A stretch of DNA of 64,000 nt from Litsea cubeba (taxonomy: Eukaryota; Streptophyta; Magnoliopsida; Laurales; Lauraceae), in assembly GCA_012931725.1 (NCBI GenBank), contig CM022944.1, positions 62,885,915 to 62,949,914 on the forward strand. Direction: 5' to 3'. The notes under the pieces are model-generated. The model was not told where the DNA came from and searched no databases. It saw nothing but the letters and a program-made list of their open reading frames with translations. This document shows, piece after piece, positions 11,981-22,831 of this stretch. The first letter of the stretch is position 1, and the number at the start of each line of letters is the position of its first letter. The translations under genes were made by a program, and so were the position numbers.

Positions 11981-12058
11981 AAGGAAAAGCCGATCTTCTT
12001 CCATAGATCGAAAGCTTCTTTATCAAACTCCCTGCTTTAACCTTTCCAAAACAAAGGA

Positions 12059-12277
12059 ATGCCTCAACTATTTCTATATAGTCCCGTGGCACAAGCTATT
12101 ATGAAGAAAATGGGCTATGACGCTCAAAATCCAGTCAGTTTGGGAGAAGGTCGCGGTATTCTCATGCCATTGGGGCCTGCCTTGACCAAAAGCCAGCTTG
12201 AAGATTGGAGACTCTACGGTCATATAGAAAAGTCTTCACATGGGTTAGGGTATGATCCCAACACTCCTCTGAGATAA
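12059..12277 (+). pseudogene. G-patch-like segment of polyprotein, copy A
   Basis: MPQLFLYSPVAQAIMKKMGY is followed by a Gly-rich stretch (GLGEGRG in copy C, SLGEGRG here) and HGLGYDP. This resembles the glycine-rich G-patch domain, a short nucleic-acid- or helicase-associated module known between protease and RT in several plant gypsy polyproteins. The frame ends at TAA 12275-12277; copy C continues in frame. The role in the element is unproven. Confidence 0.6.
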
Positions 12278-12637
12278 TTGACATAAAGGCTGAAAAGTCG
12301 ATTTGCCGATTAAGCCTTAACATCTCAAATCCATGAAGACATCAATCTCCCTGGATATCTCTTTAAAGAGTCACCTGACAAAGATACAGGAAGCTCATCT
12401 AATTGGTATGATTTCTATGATGATGAAGATGAATTGTACGATGACACAGACATGTGGTTTTCTGACCCATAAGAACCCTCGTCTCCCAAATAAGTATCTT
12501 ATTTCGACCCAGTTTCAACAGGCGATTAGGACGATCTCATAGCAAGCTTTTAGAAGATTCCTTATCAAGAAGACCCGTGGAAAGAAACAAAGTCTTGATC
12601 TGAAAATGCCCTTGAAACCCTAGAAGGTTTCGTTAAG

Positions 12638-13380
12638 TTGGAAGCCTTCGAAAATATTGTGGAGGAACTACCTTCGAACCTTCCAACAGAAGACTCTTTG
12701 GAAAATATAGACTTGGGAACACCAGATAACCCACATCCTGTATTCATAAGCAAGAATAAAAAGGATGATGAATTACCCGAGTATATCGCTTTTCTTCGTG
12801 AGTTTGTTGATTGCTTTGCATGGTCTTACATTGAAATGTCTGGTTTAGGCCCCAAAATAGCAGCCCACAAGCTCAATCTTCAAGAAGACATCAAGCCTGT
12901 CAAACAAGGCCAAAGAAGATTCTGTCCAGATGTGACGGATAAAATTGAACTAGAAGTTCAAAAGAAAAATGGGCAGATCAGGGTCTGTATTGACTATAGA
13001 GACATGAATGGCGCTTGCCCTAAAGAAAAGAAGACCATCTCAAAGACCTTCGAGAAGTCTTCCTCCGACTTCGCAAACACAAACTGCGGATCAATCCCCT
13101 GAAGTGCTTCTTCGGCAACTCGTCGGGTAAGTTCCTTGGATTCCTAGTTCGAAAAGTTGGAATAAAACTTGACCCCATCAAAGTCAAGACTATTCTAGAA
13201 ATGCACTCTCCGAAAACCTTAAGGGAAATGAAAGAACTTCGTGGAGGATTGGCATACATCAGACGGTTAATCTCCAATCTTTCAGGGAAGTTCCGTCCAT
13301 TCTCACGGTTGATGATGAAATGTGTGAACTTCGTCTAGGATGCTGACTGTGAAGCTGCAGTTCAAGATATCAAGTCATAC
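12638..13380 (+). pseudogene. Reverse transcriptase, copy A (catalytic core deleted)
   Basis: RT starts with the conserved lead-in (ELPEYIAFLREFVDCFAWSY near 12770) and 'KKNGQIRVCIDYRDMNGACP' at 12960-13020. Compared with copy C, 72 bp are missing just before KKNGQ (24 codons, in frame) and 289 bp after GACP (frameshifting). The second deletion removes the palm motifs, including YVDD. Its ends share an aaagaaaa-like tract (13021-13030 against 49712 and 50001 of copy C), so it looks like a microhomology deletion. The thumb/connection part remains at about 13130-13380 with stops. The enzyme cannot be active. Confidence 0.85.
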
Positions 13381-13790
13381 TTGACCAAACCTCCAGTGTT
13401 AGCTACTCCTACCATTGGAAAACCATTCATCTTGTACACAAGTGCCCTCGACCATTCTCTGGGTGCGAATAGAGCACAAGACAATGATGAAAGAAAAGAA
13501 GCTGCTCTATACTACCTCAATCACATGCTGGTAAGTGCGAAGCATTGCTACACTCCAGTCGAAAAAGAATGCCTTGCAGTGATGTTCGCCGTACAAAAGC
13601 TACATCACTACCGGTTTTCCAACATAGTCTACCTGATCTCGAGGATCAACCTCTTGAAGGTCCTTGTCACTAAAGCAGCAATGCCCGACTGGCAAAATGG
13701 TTCATCCTTCTATCACAATTTGATATTAGGTATGTACCGCAAAAAGCAGTCAAAGGCCAAGCTCTGGCGGACTTTCTCGCAGAGCATCCA
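13381..13790 (+). pseudogene. RNase H (RT-linked), copy A
   Basis: First RNase H of the Tat polyprotein, with KPFILYTSALDHSLG, EAALYYL and EKECLAVMFAVQKL (13381-13640). The reading frame is intact to about 13735 but loses several codons relative to copy C (GSLNAR region, near 13680) and shifts frame there. Copy C has a 1-base deletion at the start of this domain that copy A lacks (50378). Confidence 0.75.
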
Positions 13791-14310
13791 TTGCCTAAAG
13801 ATTCTCCACTCAGAGATGATCTCCCAGTCGAACCCGTCTACAACATGGAGACTACCTCACAAAATGCCTCCTACGACATATACTTTGACGGTGCAACCAG
13901 GACAAATGAAAAAAGAAAGATGATCTCGGGAGTTGGCATCCTCTTTGTTAGCCCCGACAAATGCATGATTCCACGCACTTTCTCGCTACTGGAACCATGC
14001 TCAAACAATGCAACTAAATACCAACCTCTAATCGTAAGATTGGGACTCGTCATCGAATCCGGCATCATCATGCTGGAAGTCTTTGGAGACTCTCAATTGA
14101 TCGTCAATCAGATAAATCAGAAATATGAAGTTAGGAAGCCAGATCTACTGCCTTACTACAACAAGGCACAATCTCTTCTGTAAAAATTTGACATTTGTCA
14201 CATCACCCACATCCGTAGAGGTGAAAACATCCATGCAGGTGCCCTGGCTAGACTTGCTGTATCTATGGCGGTCCAGGAAGGGGAAAGCATGCAAATTACA
14301 GTGTGTGAGA
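13791..14310 (+). pseudogene. Second, archaeal-type RNase H (aRH), copy A, catalytic residues mutated
   Basis: The extra RNase H diagnostic of Tat elements. In copy C the four acidic positions are visible: D of YFDGA, E of NNAAEYQAL, D of GDSQLI and D of RADAL. In copy A the second is Lys (NNATKYQPL, codon 14016-14018) and the fourth is Gly (HAGAL, codon 14238-14240). A stop follows LL at about 14181. The fold-defining segments remain readable. Dead by catalytic-residue loss as well as by stops. Confidence 0.85.
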
Positions 14311-14339
14311 GAATGAACATCCCTCCTCTTAACACACAC

Positions 14340-15666
14340 CAAGCAGTTGCTGAATGCCACCAAGTGGTTGGAAGTCAGATCTCTATCATTAGACCTTTTA
14401 TCGGCGACTAGAGGGATCCATTCGTTGATTACACTATGTTCGGAATCCTACCTGAAGATCCAAAAGAACGGGTATACATTCAAAGACGAGCCCCAAACTT
14501 TCATTTGGAGATTCCTTCAAAAAGCCTTTACAGGAAATCCTTCAATGGAGTACTTCTACACTGCTTATCATAACAAGAGGTTTAAGAAACACTCAAAGAA
14601 GTTCATGCTAGTCTTTGTGGAGCCCATTAGGCTGGTCCCAAGCTCTACGATCAGATAAAAATGTTAGGTTATTATTGGCCTACCATGATAGCTGACACAA
14701 TGCAATTTGGTAAGCGCTGCCAACTAATGCCAAATTCATGGTAATTATGTTCACATGCCTCCAGAATGACTGCATCCTACAGCGATCACATGGCCTTTCA
14801 AAGCCTGGGGTATGGACATCATAGGTCCTATTTTTCCCCCATCAAGCAAATGTCATCGCTTCATCTTCGCCGCTACGGATTATTTCTCCAAGTGGTCAGA
14901 AGCATTTGCGCTCAACAAAATGAAGACCTCATCAGTCCTTCAGTTCTTGCGCACCAACATCGTTTGTCATTTCGGCATACCTAAAAGATTCGTCCATGAT
15001 AACGGACCATAATTCCGGGATCATCGATTCTATAGGTTTTGCAACAAATATAAAATTCAAAGTTGTCCTTCTACTCCATACAATCCGGCAGCAAACGGAT
15101 TATCAGAAGCCTTCAATAAGACACTCTGCAAAATCCTCTAGAAAATGGTCTCTAGTAGAAAAACTGACCGAAGCAACAAATTGTCTGAAGCTTTGTGGGC
15201 CTATCGGACCACCATTCGAGGACCAACCCATAGCACAACCATTCTCCTTGGTGTATGGATGCGAAGCTGTCGTGCCCTTGGAGGTACAAATTCTTTTCTA
15301 AGGGTATCTTTGCATAATGACATGACTCCGGAAAGCAATGTGAAGTTGCGACTCCAAGAGCTGGACAATCTTGACGAGAGACGACTCGAAGCTCGACAAA
15401 GCATTCAACTATACCAAGCACGCATGGCGGGATCTTTCGACAAGAAGGTCAGACAACCCACCTACAAAAAGGATGACTTGGTCCTTGCGGTAAAAAGACC
15501 AATGGTTTTCGCTCACAAGTCCAAAGGGAAATTTGAGCCAAAATGGGAGGGACCCTACGTCATTGATAAGGTTTTCTCCAACAGTGCATATGGTCTCCTA
15601 AACATGGAGGGTGATAGATGTATGCTACCCATTAACGCCAAGTTCTTGAAGCGGTACTACCCTTGA
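14340..15666 (+). pseudogene. Integrase, copy A
   Basis: Inserts element DNA into the genome. The DD(35)E triad is present: D of GMDIIG (14815), D of VHDNGP (14998) and E of GLSEAFNK (15106), spaced 61 and 36 codons as in copy C. Stops interrupt at 15010 (after HDNGP) and 15139 (after KIL). The N-terminal zinc-binding region (about 14560-14750) is frameshifted. The C-terminal GPY-type module (KWEGPYVIDKVF..) is open to the stop at 15664-15666 after LKRYYP, the family's usual end. Confidence 0.85.
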
Positions 15667-17091
15667 AGACTTACCCCACGGCCAAAGCCTATTCTCAGGT
15701 ACTTGCTTGTCAAACCCACTCCTTTCAGAATTTTCATCCTTACGTTGAGATTTCTAAAAAACAAAACTCAAAACAATGCTTACCTTCATCATTTCATTGT
15801 TAAAAAAAATCCAAGTTTAGGTGCCTTTCCCTAACTTGACCAAAATTTTCAACCCCTGAACCAAAAATTCATGGTTTGAAACAAAAATCAGGATTCAGAG
15901 ATTTCCACCCTAATCCACCCTGCCTTTTACCACCAAAATGATTTTAGGTCAGAATTTACGACCCTCGTGTCTTTAAACAAAAAAAAAGATTTTTTAAAAG
16001 ATCGTGGGGAAGTGATGCTTAGTCGATACTCGCACAACCAAAAATTGAAAGAATTCAAACCACATTTGATACTTCCAAAATCGCAGGGAAACGACATTTC
16101 GTTGATACTTGCATCATGGAGACGCAACATTTTAGTTGATAGCCACAACCCAAATTTCAAAGGTTTGAAAAAACCTCAAATCGTGGAGACGTAACATTTC
16201 AGTTGATATCTACAACCCAAATTTCAAAGGTTCGAGAAAACTACAGATTTCAAAAATTGTGGGGAAACGACATCAAGTCATTACCCGCAAAATTTTTTTT
16301 TGAAAAGCAAGGAAGCGACGCTTAGTCAATACTTGCACCCACACTGCAAAGATGCGACATTCCATCTATACTCGCAACCGAATGAGCAAGGAGGCGGCAT
16401 TCCATCGATACTTGCAAGACCATTCAGCAGGGAGGCGACTTTTAGTCGATACTTACAGTTTTGAAAACCAAAAACCTGGCTTTCACGCCAAAACCGGCTA
16501 TTAATGCCACAAAAATCTGCTATCAGTGCCACTCAAATTGGCCATAAATGACGAAAAACCTGGCTTTCACGCCAACAAACCAACACTTGACTTTAAAAAA
16601 ACCTGGCTTTCACACCAACAAACCAACACTTTACTTTTAAAAAACCCGCCTTTCACGCAAAAAAAAAAAATCGGCTATAAATGTAACAAAACCCAGCTTT
16701 CACGCCAAATCGGCCGTCATGCCACAAAAATCGGCTATAAATGCCACAAAAACCCGGCTTTCGCACCAAATTTTTTTTTTTTGGCTCTCATGCCATAAAC
16801 CCAAATTTGGCTCCCTTTGCCACAAACAAAATCTGGCTCACATGCCAAAACAATCATTTGACAAAAGATATTCACAAAATGACAAACTTTTGATCAAAGT
16901 CTCAAACAAGCATTCCCATTTAACTATTGCTTTCATCAAAAAAAGATTTAAGTGAAAGGAGGGAATACCAAAGAAAAAGAGAAGTGCTCACAGGCACTAC
17001 AAAAAAAAAGTACCAAAAAACATGTGGTAATGTGGTACAAAAATAAAAAAGAGAAGAGTTTATGTTACAAAAAGAAAAACTAGGAGCTCAG
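15667..17091 (+). repeat. Spacer between pol and antisense gene, copy A: two short-repeat arrays
   Basis: Non-coding. From about 15990 to 16460 an imperfect 40-65 bp unit recurs, with a core like gaagcgacattycrtcgatactygca (seen near 16010, 16085, 16185, 16315, 16375, 16430). From about 16460 to 16850 the short motifs ggcttTCACgcca and ggctataaatgccac repeat every 20-40 bp. Each has GGC at one side and GCC at the other, so each could form a tiny hairpin. The homologous region of copy C is 52650-54014. pol and the antisense gene converge here. Confidence 0.7.
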
Positions 17092-20000
17092 CCAAACATA
17101 GCCTCCAGCCAAAGATTCAGCTCCTCAAGCAAACTTCTAGCCTTGGGTGTCAAAACTTCCAAAGCACGCTTCTTTAGGAATTTGCCATGAGATGCTGGAG
17201 AATGCCGTAACCCTTCTTCTATATCGGGAAGCTTTTCCTAAGCAATTCGTCATCGTGCTTTTTCTTGAGTCCTCTCTTTGAGAACTCGATCGGCTTCTAC
17301 AACTTGGCGATCAGAGACCTCTCCCTGTCACGAGCCTTTGTTAAAGCAGCCCACTTGGCTGTGACTTGCGCCTTCAAAAGATCAAGACGTTGCCTAGCCT
17401 CGATGACCTCCTTATCAAGGCGGTTAATGTCATGCATCAACTAAATGATGGATAACTCTTCTAAATTCCTCTCCTGGACAAACTCTGCTCTGTGTAGTCT
17501 CATCCATGTTAGACTGAGCTTTGTTAGTAGGGTCCAGGAACATCTCCTTGAAGACGTCACCATCAGGGAAAGCCGTGGTCTCAGACCACTTGTTGCCCGG
17601 TGCAATGATCCTATCAACGATCGCCCTGACGCTTGTGACATCCAGACCAGCTTCTTCAGTATCAGCGAGAATATCCTGCACATGCTGGACCATGCTGAAT
17701 CCAGCATCCAAGTGACCAGAAAGGAGAGTCTCGATCCAAGAGCTCAAAACTTGTGCCAACACCTTCTTCGCAAATAGAAGAGATTGCTAAGATGAAGATT
17801 CGCCCCTCTCTGTCGGTCGGCTGCTCATGCCATGCCCCGTTGGAAGAGTAATAAAAGAACTCTTTCCAATTGGAGCCACTGAGGAAGGAATCTCAGCACG
17901 AGGTCTCACCTCTACCGTGTCAGAATTGGTTGTAGAAGTCCCTACGTCCCGATCAATCTCTAGCACCCCTTGCTCTGGTTCTGAAGAAAGTGATGGGATC
18001 TCTCCTGTCGCTTCACAACCTGCCAATGAAACACAAAAAGGTATGAATATGATCCTGTTAAAAAAAATTCATTATCATCAGGGTTATCACTACAAAGTAC
18101 CTTCTTCGACGGCCGGCGGAATACTTTCTTCCTCCATGAACTCATCTGAAGCATCATCAATAGTTGCATCCATGGATGGTTCAAAGTCATCCGAATTCTG
18201 TGGCAAGTCAGCTGACAAGAAAGCAAGTAGCATGTTAGCAAACGACCACACAAACAACAAAAAAAAATCAAAAGAAGTCATACCGGTTGGAGATTTTGGA
18301 ATCACTCTAGAGTCTCCCGGTTCTTCTTCAGATGCCACATTTGGATCCATCACTGCCTCATCGGCTAGAACCTCGGGCATCACCAAGTCTTCATCCTCTG
18401 CTAAAAAACAGAGGGGATCGAAGACAAATCAGAATATGGAAAGCTCCATGAAAGAAATGGGAAAAGAAAAAAGAAGAATCGTACCTTCACCGACGGTCTA
18501 TTCTTCTCTGCTCCTCTTTTCCGGAGGCTCGTCAGCTTTCTCGGACACTTCCTCATTAATGGTGAGAGGGACTTCCAAATCAGGAGAGTCTTCGTGTTGT
18601 CCCATGTTACGACGCTGATTCCTCTTACATTTGCCTCTGCGGGTTGGTTTTCCAGAAGAACCTGTCCCACTATCAAAGTCAAGTCTCTCACTTGACCCCT
18701 CACTAGATGGTTTGCTCCTGTCAGTAGACTCCATGGAAGCTCACCTCTACGCCACTTATATCCAAGCGTCAAGCTCAACTTCTTCCTTTTCTAACTGCTC
18801 TAAGGCCTCGTCAGGTACTTCCCGGACGGCTTCAGATCCAAGGACGCCCTGCTCACCGAGAAAGCCTATCTTATGCTTCTATCCAAAAAGGAAGGCAAAA
18901 ACTTCCTCTCGCTAGACGCCATCTAATTTCCGAATGCCTTTTCCAGAAGACCGCTTAACATCAAGCTCCTTCTTAGAAAGCCCCCAATATGCCAAAAAGC
19001 TCTCCATGAACCACTTTGTGAAGCCGGCAGTTCGGAAAGTCGACAACTCAGGATAAGAAATCATGGCAGTAGTGTCTTCAGCACTTTAAAAAGCCCATGC
19101 ATTTCTGCCGTCCTGTAAAACCTCCAAAGCACTTCACCATACTCAAAGGCGCTCCGACAACGCCTTGAGAAAAGCCCAACTTGCAGCATAAAACAGGAAG
19201 GAACATACAGCTGGATGTCGACGAAAAGATGTATGCGGTATACCATTGTGCCGACATGTATGCTGAAAAGCCACACTTTCTCTGCATTAGTCAACGAGTA
19301 AAGCCTTCCCGACCCTGCCCTGGTGGAGTCGTGGGGGCACCAAAATCAAAAGCCTTCTTCCGCAATTCTGGAGAAAGCTTCACTGAAGATTGCCCCATCT
19401 CAACGTCCCTGAATCGTCGGATCCTCATGCGGGCAAACAAAAGAGATTTGAGGACGACTTTACCCCGAGCCAACTGAATAATAAAAGGATCATCATCCTA
19501 TACAACACCCATCTGGTGGAAGCCAGGGTAGTGGTATACATACCACAAATAAAAGATGTGGGCAGAAAATACCATATTTATAGGGAGCCCGAGCCGAACC
19601 AATAAAGCAGCAGCCTGCAGTTTGGTACACAAATAGGAGTAAAGAGATGGCACCAAAGCAAGCCGCTCTGAATGCCGTCTGACAAGCCGAATAAATACAA
19701 TGCGGCCTGATGTGCATTCCATCTCCGCAAGCAAAGACAACCTCACCTAGCCAGTAAGTGAGGTAAACAACGAGATCTCTCCGCAGTGCAATGTCAGAAC
19801 AAATGGCGTCTGCACTCACGAAGAAATCCCTCTAACTCTTCTCGCATGACTAAAGCATTCTTCGAGCCTGGATCCTTAGCTCTGGCTACCTGGGTCAGTG
19901 CAATCAGAAGATTCCTTACTGTCAAAGAAGTTGGGGAACGAAGAGCTAAAACTCTTCTAACTGCTGGACCTGACTTTCGAGCCCTCCTCCTTTAAAAAAT

Positions 20001-21008
20001 CATAGAAGGAGACAAGCTGAAAGTACAGAAGCCTAAAATCCTTAGATTGCTCCTCAAGGACAGTTGTCGATGGGCATGAACTCCTCATAGAGTTTGCCAA
20101 GGACAGGCAACCAGTAATGGCACTCAGCTCCTTCAAAGAAAAAACCAATCTCACCATTCGTGACAACGAAGGTGTTGGTTTGTGGAAGAAATGACTCCAA
20201 CATAGCCATGAAGGCCTTGTCGGAAAAGATCACAGTCTCCATAGAAGCACGAACCGCATCAAAGATCCCGGCTTCCTTCAGAATGGCACCACCAATCAGC
20301 AGGACGCGATCAGTCCACAACTCCCAATCGGAGTCAGCACTGAAATGACCACAAAGTCGAAAAGGCTTCACCCAATTGCTACCGTCACCGCTGAAAATGC
20401 CAAGGCCCACCAGTCTCAAATCGACCGATGGATAATTAGAGCCCTAGTAGCCGTTGGTCGGCATCAACATATCCATATGGGTAGGCAATTTCTCCGTATA
20501 TCCGGAAGGACCGCCAACAAAAATCACAGTCTTGATCACATTGGTCCTCTTCGCCTAGCTTGGAGGATCCTCCCTCTTAGAGCATGTGGGAGAAAGGCTC
20601 ATGATCGATATAGTACGATCAAAAGTCGACCGGGTAACAACAGTCCTCTCCTCACCATCAGCTGTGTAAGAGAACTAAAAACATCTCCTCTGGTCTGTCA
20701 TGTCGACAAGGACTGCTTCACCAAAGAGAAAGGTAAGCTTGGGCACAACGCTCTGATCGTCCATGACCCAAGGACGATTGCTTACCTATGATCTTATAGA
20801 ACTCCTCACCCTTGAGAGCGATTAATCACTGCCTCATCTCATCTTTGTTGAGGGAGTCACACTCTTCCAAGTTTCTCTCCACATGCTGAACCTTTTCCCA
20901 GGTCTGCTAAACTGCCACATTAGAAGATCTAGCAGATCGGCGGGGCACGCTGGTAAGAGGCTTCTTACCCTTGTTCGTTCTGGAGGAACCAGCTGCTAAG
21001 GTTGGCAT
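17092..21008 (-). pseudogene. Antisense multi-exon gene with plant-mobile-domain-like (PMD) protein, copy A
   Basis: Runs opposite to gag-pol and converges on it. ATG 21008-21006 starts a basic N-terminus (MPTLAAGSSRTNKGKKPL, then PRRSARSS). Exons: 21008-20786, 20712-18485, 18397-18284, 18211-18101, 18019-17092. Exon 2 holds the domain resembling PMD (TNTFVVTNGEIGF near 20165; RRDLVVYLTYWLGE and RPHCI near 19760-19700). Exons 3-4 are acidic. Exon 5 has a PTGHGMSSRPTERGESS segment and then a long charged helix ending in LLEELNLWLEAMFG. PMD proteins are carried by plant transposable elements and by host silencing factors; the role here is unknown. Damage: in-frame stops (20909, 20823, 20675, 20562, 20437 and others) and a frameshift after GEIGF. 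Copy C shares introns 2-4. Confidence 0.75.
18020..20785 (-). other. Splice sites of the antisense gene, copy A (four introns)
   Basis: Introns on the minus strand: 20785-20713 (73 bp, gtaagc..gaagcag), 18484-18398 (87 bp, gtacga..tagcag), 18283-18212 (72 bp, gtatga..ttgtcag), 18100-18020 (81 bp, gtactt..ttggcag). All are GT-AG, T-rich near the acceptor, and of usual plant length. Joining the exons keeps the frame in every case, with phase 1 at all four junctions. Introns 2-4 have matching sites in copy C. Intron 1 is visible only here because copy C is truncated. The acceptor of intron 2 is a tandem tagcag, so a 3-base alternative at 18401 is possible. Confidence 0.65.
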
Positions 21009-22340
21009 GGTTCCGGGGCAATTTCGAAGAAAAGGGAAACACACTGAAAGAAATAGGAAGCTTGAAGATGGGCTCAACATTGTTGCTAGCTCCAAGCTCC
21101 AAACTTGCAAAGCCACTCAAATCTCCGTAAAATAAGGAAGGGCTCAACATTGCTGCGAGCTCTAAACTCCAAAAATTTGCAAAGATTTTCAGGTATGCAC
21201 TATCATATCATGCTTCCAATTCAATTTACAAATATCATGCATAAAAAGTAAATTGTTTTGCATTAGATGCTAGAAAATCATTGACAAAAGTTTTGACCAA
21301 TTCCAGCCCAACTTGGTCAAAACCAAACAAACTTTGTCTAAGCCAAAACTCATGTTGGCTTGACCTATACAAAAAATGCATGAACATCTTGATTTGCATA
21401 AAAAACGCATTATCATGGTGAGCAAAAAAGAAAACAAAAAGAGAAAGAAAGAAACCTCCAAAAAAAAAAAAAAGGGGAAAGCACAAAAAAAAGGAGTTGT
21501 CCCATAGGCCGTCGCCCATTGCCACATGGCAGTGGGGCCAGGTCCGTAGGATCTTTCCGTACAGAAAAAAAGAACTTTTTTTTACCATCCTACTTCTACA
21601 ATGGAGCTTTCTTAGAGAAGAAGACTTACTTGAAGCCATTAATGAAGAAGAAGAAGAAAAGCTTGAAGATTCTTGAAGAACTCTTGGTCTTGAAGCACTC
21701 TTGAGAGTGTTGTAAAAGAAATCAATAAGAGCAAGAGATCCAAACTCCCTTTGCTTTTGTAGAAGAGAGCAAGCCAAAGGAGGAAATAATGAGAAAAGAA
21801 ATGAGGTAAGTACTACAAATTAGCAACCTTCCCAAAAGAAAGAAATTAGAAAGATTCTTTCTCAAAAGAAAGATACTATGAGGGAATCTCTCTTGAAAGA
21901 ACGGAGTTAGAGAGATTTTCTCCCAAAAGAGATGGGATTTGAGATATTCTCTCCCAAAGAAAGATACTTTGAGATATTCTCTCCCAAAATAAAGGGAACA
22001 AAAGAGATTCTCTCCAAGTAAGGATATTTTTAGATATTCTCTATCCAAAGGAGATATTTTTAGAAATTCTTTACAAAATGACACCACATGAGACCTAAGC
22101 CATCTTAAAGCTTAAGGTCTCATGATTAGCCCACATGAGCCAAGTTTGACCACCTAGGCACTAAAAGAGGCTTTTAGTAAAAAAAAATCCCTCTTACCAA
22201 GAGCATACAAAATGGTTCCATGCCTCTTTTGAGTTGATTGGACCATACAAAAAAAAAATCCAAGCCTCATGAGTTTCCAAAATCTAAACCATCCAACCTC
22301 ATGAACCAAATTAAGTCAAAATCTTGAAATTGACATTTCA
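21009..22340. other. Region upstream of the antisense gene, copy A; includes a short-repeat array
   Basis: Must hold the antisense gene's promoter if it has its own. On the minus strand, 21730-21610 reads like a CT-rich leader (cttttcttcttcttcttc) followed by ATGGCTTCAAGTAAGTC, but I cannot show it is used. A degenerate 50-70 bp direct repeat (minus strand 'gcaatgttgagccc' at about 21140 and 21075) precedes the ATG. From 21820 to 22085 a 30-40 bp unit with gagatattctctcccaaa recurs about seven times. No TATA box is convincing. Confidence 0.4.
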
Positions 22341-22605
22341 CAAAAAACCAAATCCCGGTCCCCTAACTTGCCACATACAGCTTGTTAGGTCACAAGACCA
22401 AAATTCAAAAACCAAATCCTGGTCCCCTAACTTGCCACATACAGCTTGTTAGGTCATAAGGCCAAAAATCAAAAACTAAATCCTGAGCCCCTAACTTACC
22501 ACATACAGCTTGTTAGGTCACAAGGTCAAAACCAAAAAACCAAACCTGACCCCCTAACCAGCCAAATACAGCTTGTTAGGTCATAAGGTCAAAAAGAAAA
22601 TCCTA
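22341..22605 (+). repeat. About 63-bp tandem repeat, 4 units, upstream of the polypurine tract
   Basis: Units share cccctaacttgccacatac and then agcttgttaggtcacaag, with anchors near 22361, 22424, 22488 and 22552. The array is repeated as part of the larger duplication at 24011-24265. Non-coding. Confidence 0.8.
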
Positions 22606-22818
22606 AAACCCAAAAGCAAATCCCTCACATCATTTTTAAAAATTTACCTTGAGATGGTACGTGATCCCTTTCACTACCAGAAAACTCCCTTGTAAGCTCA
22701 AAAGGCTACTCTATAAGAAGAAAAGTGCTCAAGACTCTTGGTCAAGTCAGATGCTCTCCTTCGAAAGTTCTCTTCGAGGCACATCGACTACAAAAGCTAA
22801 GCAACTCGTCTCTATACC

Positions 22819-22831
22819 TCGATGGGGCATT
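22819..22831 (+). promoter_or_regulatory. Polypurine tract before the partial LTR, copy A
   Basis: gatggggcat directly precedes TGTTGACAC at 22832. The duplicated copy reads ttgagggggcattt before 24494. A G-rich tract next to the 3' LTR is the expected plus-strand primer site. Confidence 0.6.

Noticed and set aside
17827..18618. 263-codon plus-strand open frame over exons 2-5 of the antisense gene
   Set aside because: Serine-rich shadow translation; it reads through the conserved minus-strand introns and is not kept in copy C.
20345..20791. 148-codon plus-strand open frame over the antisense gene
   Set aside because: It is the shadow of exons 1-2 on the other strand; the minus strand has the PMD-like protein and splice sites.
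21235..21777. 180-codon minus-strand open frame upstream of the antisense gene
   Set aside because: Dominated by Phe/Leu/Ser runs from T-rich DNA; the end is not related to the first exon and the counterpart in copy C is missing, so it cannot be supported. Part of it may be antisense leader.
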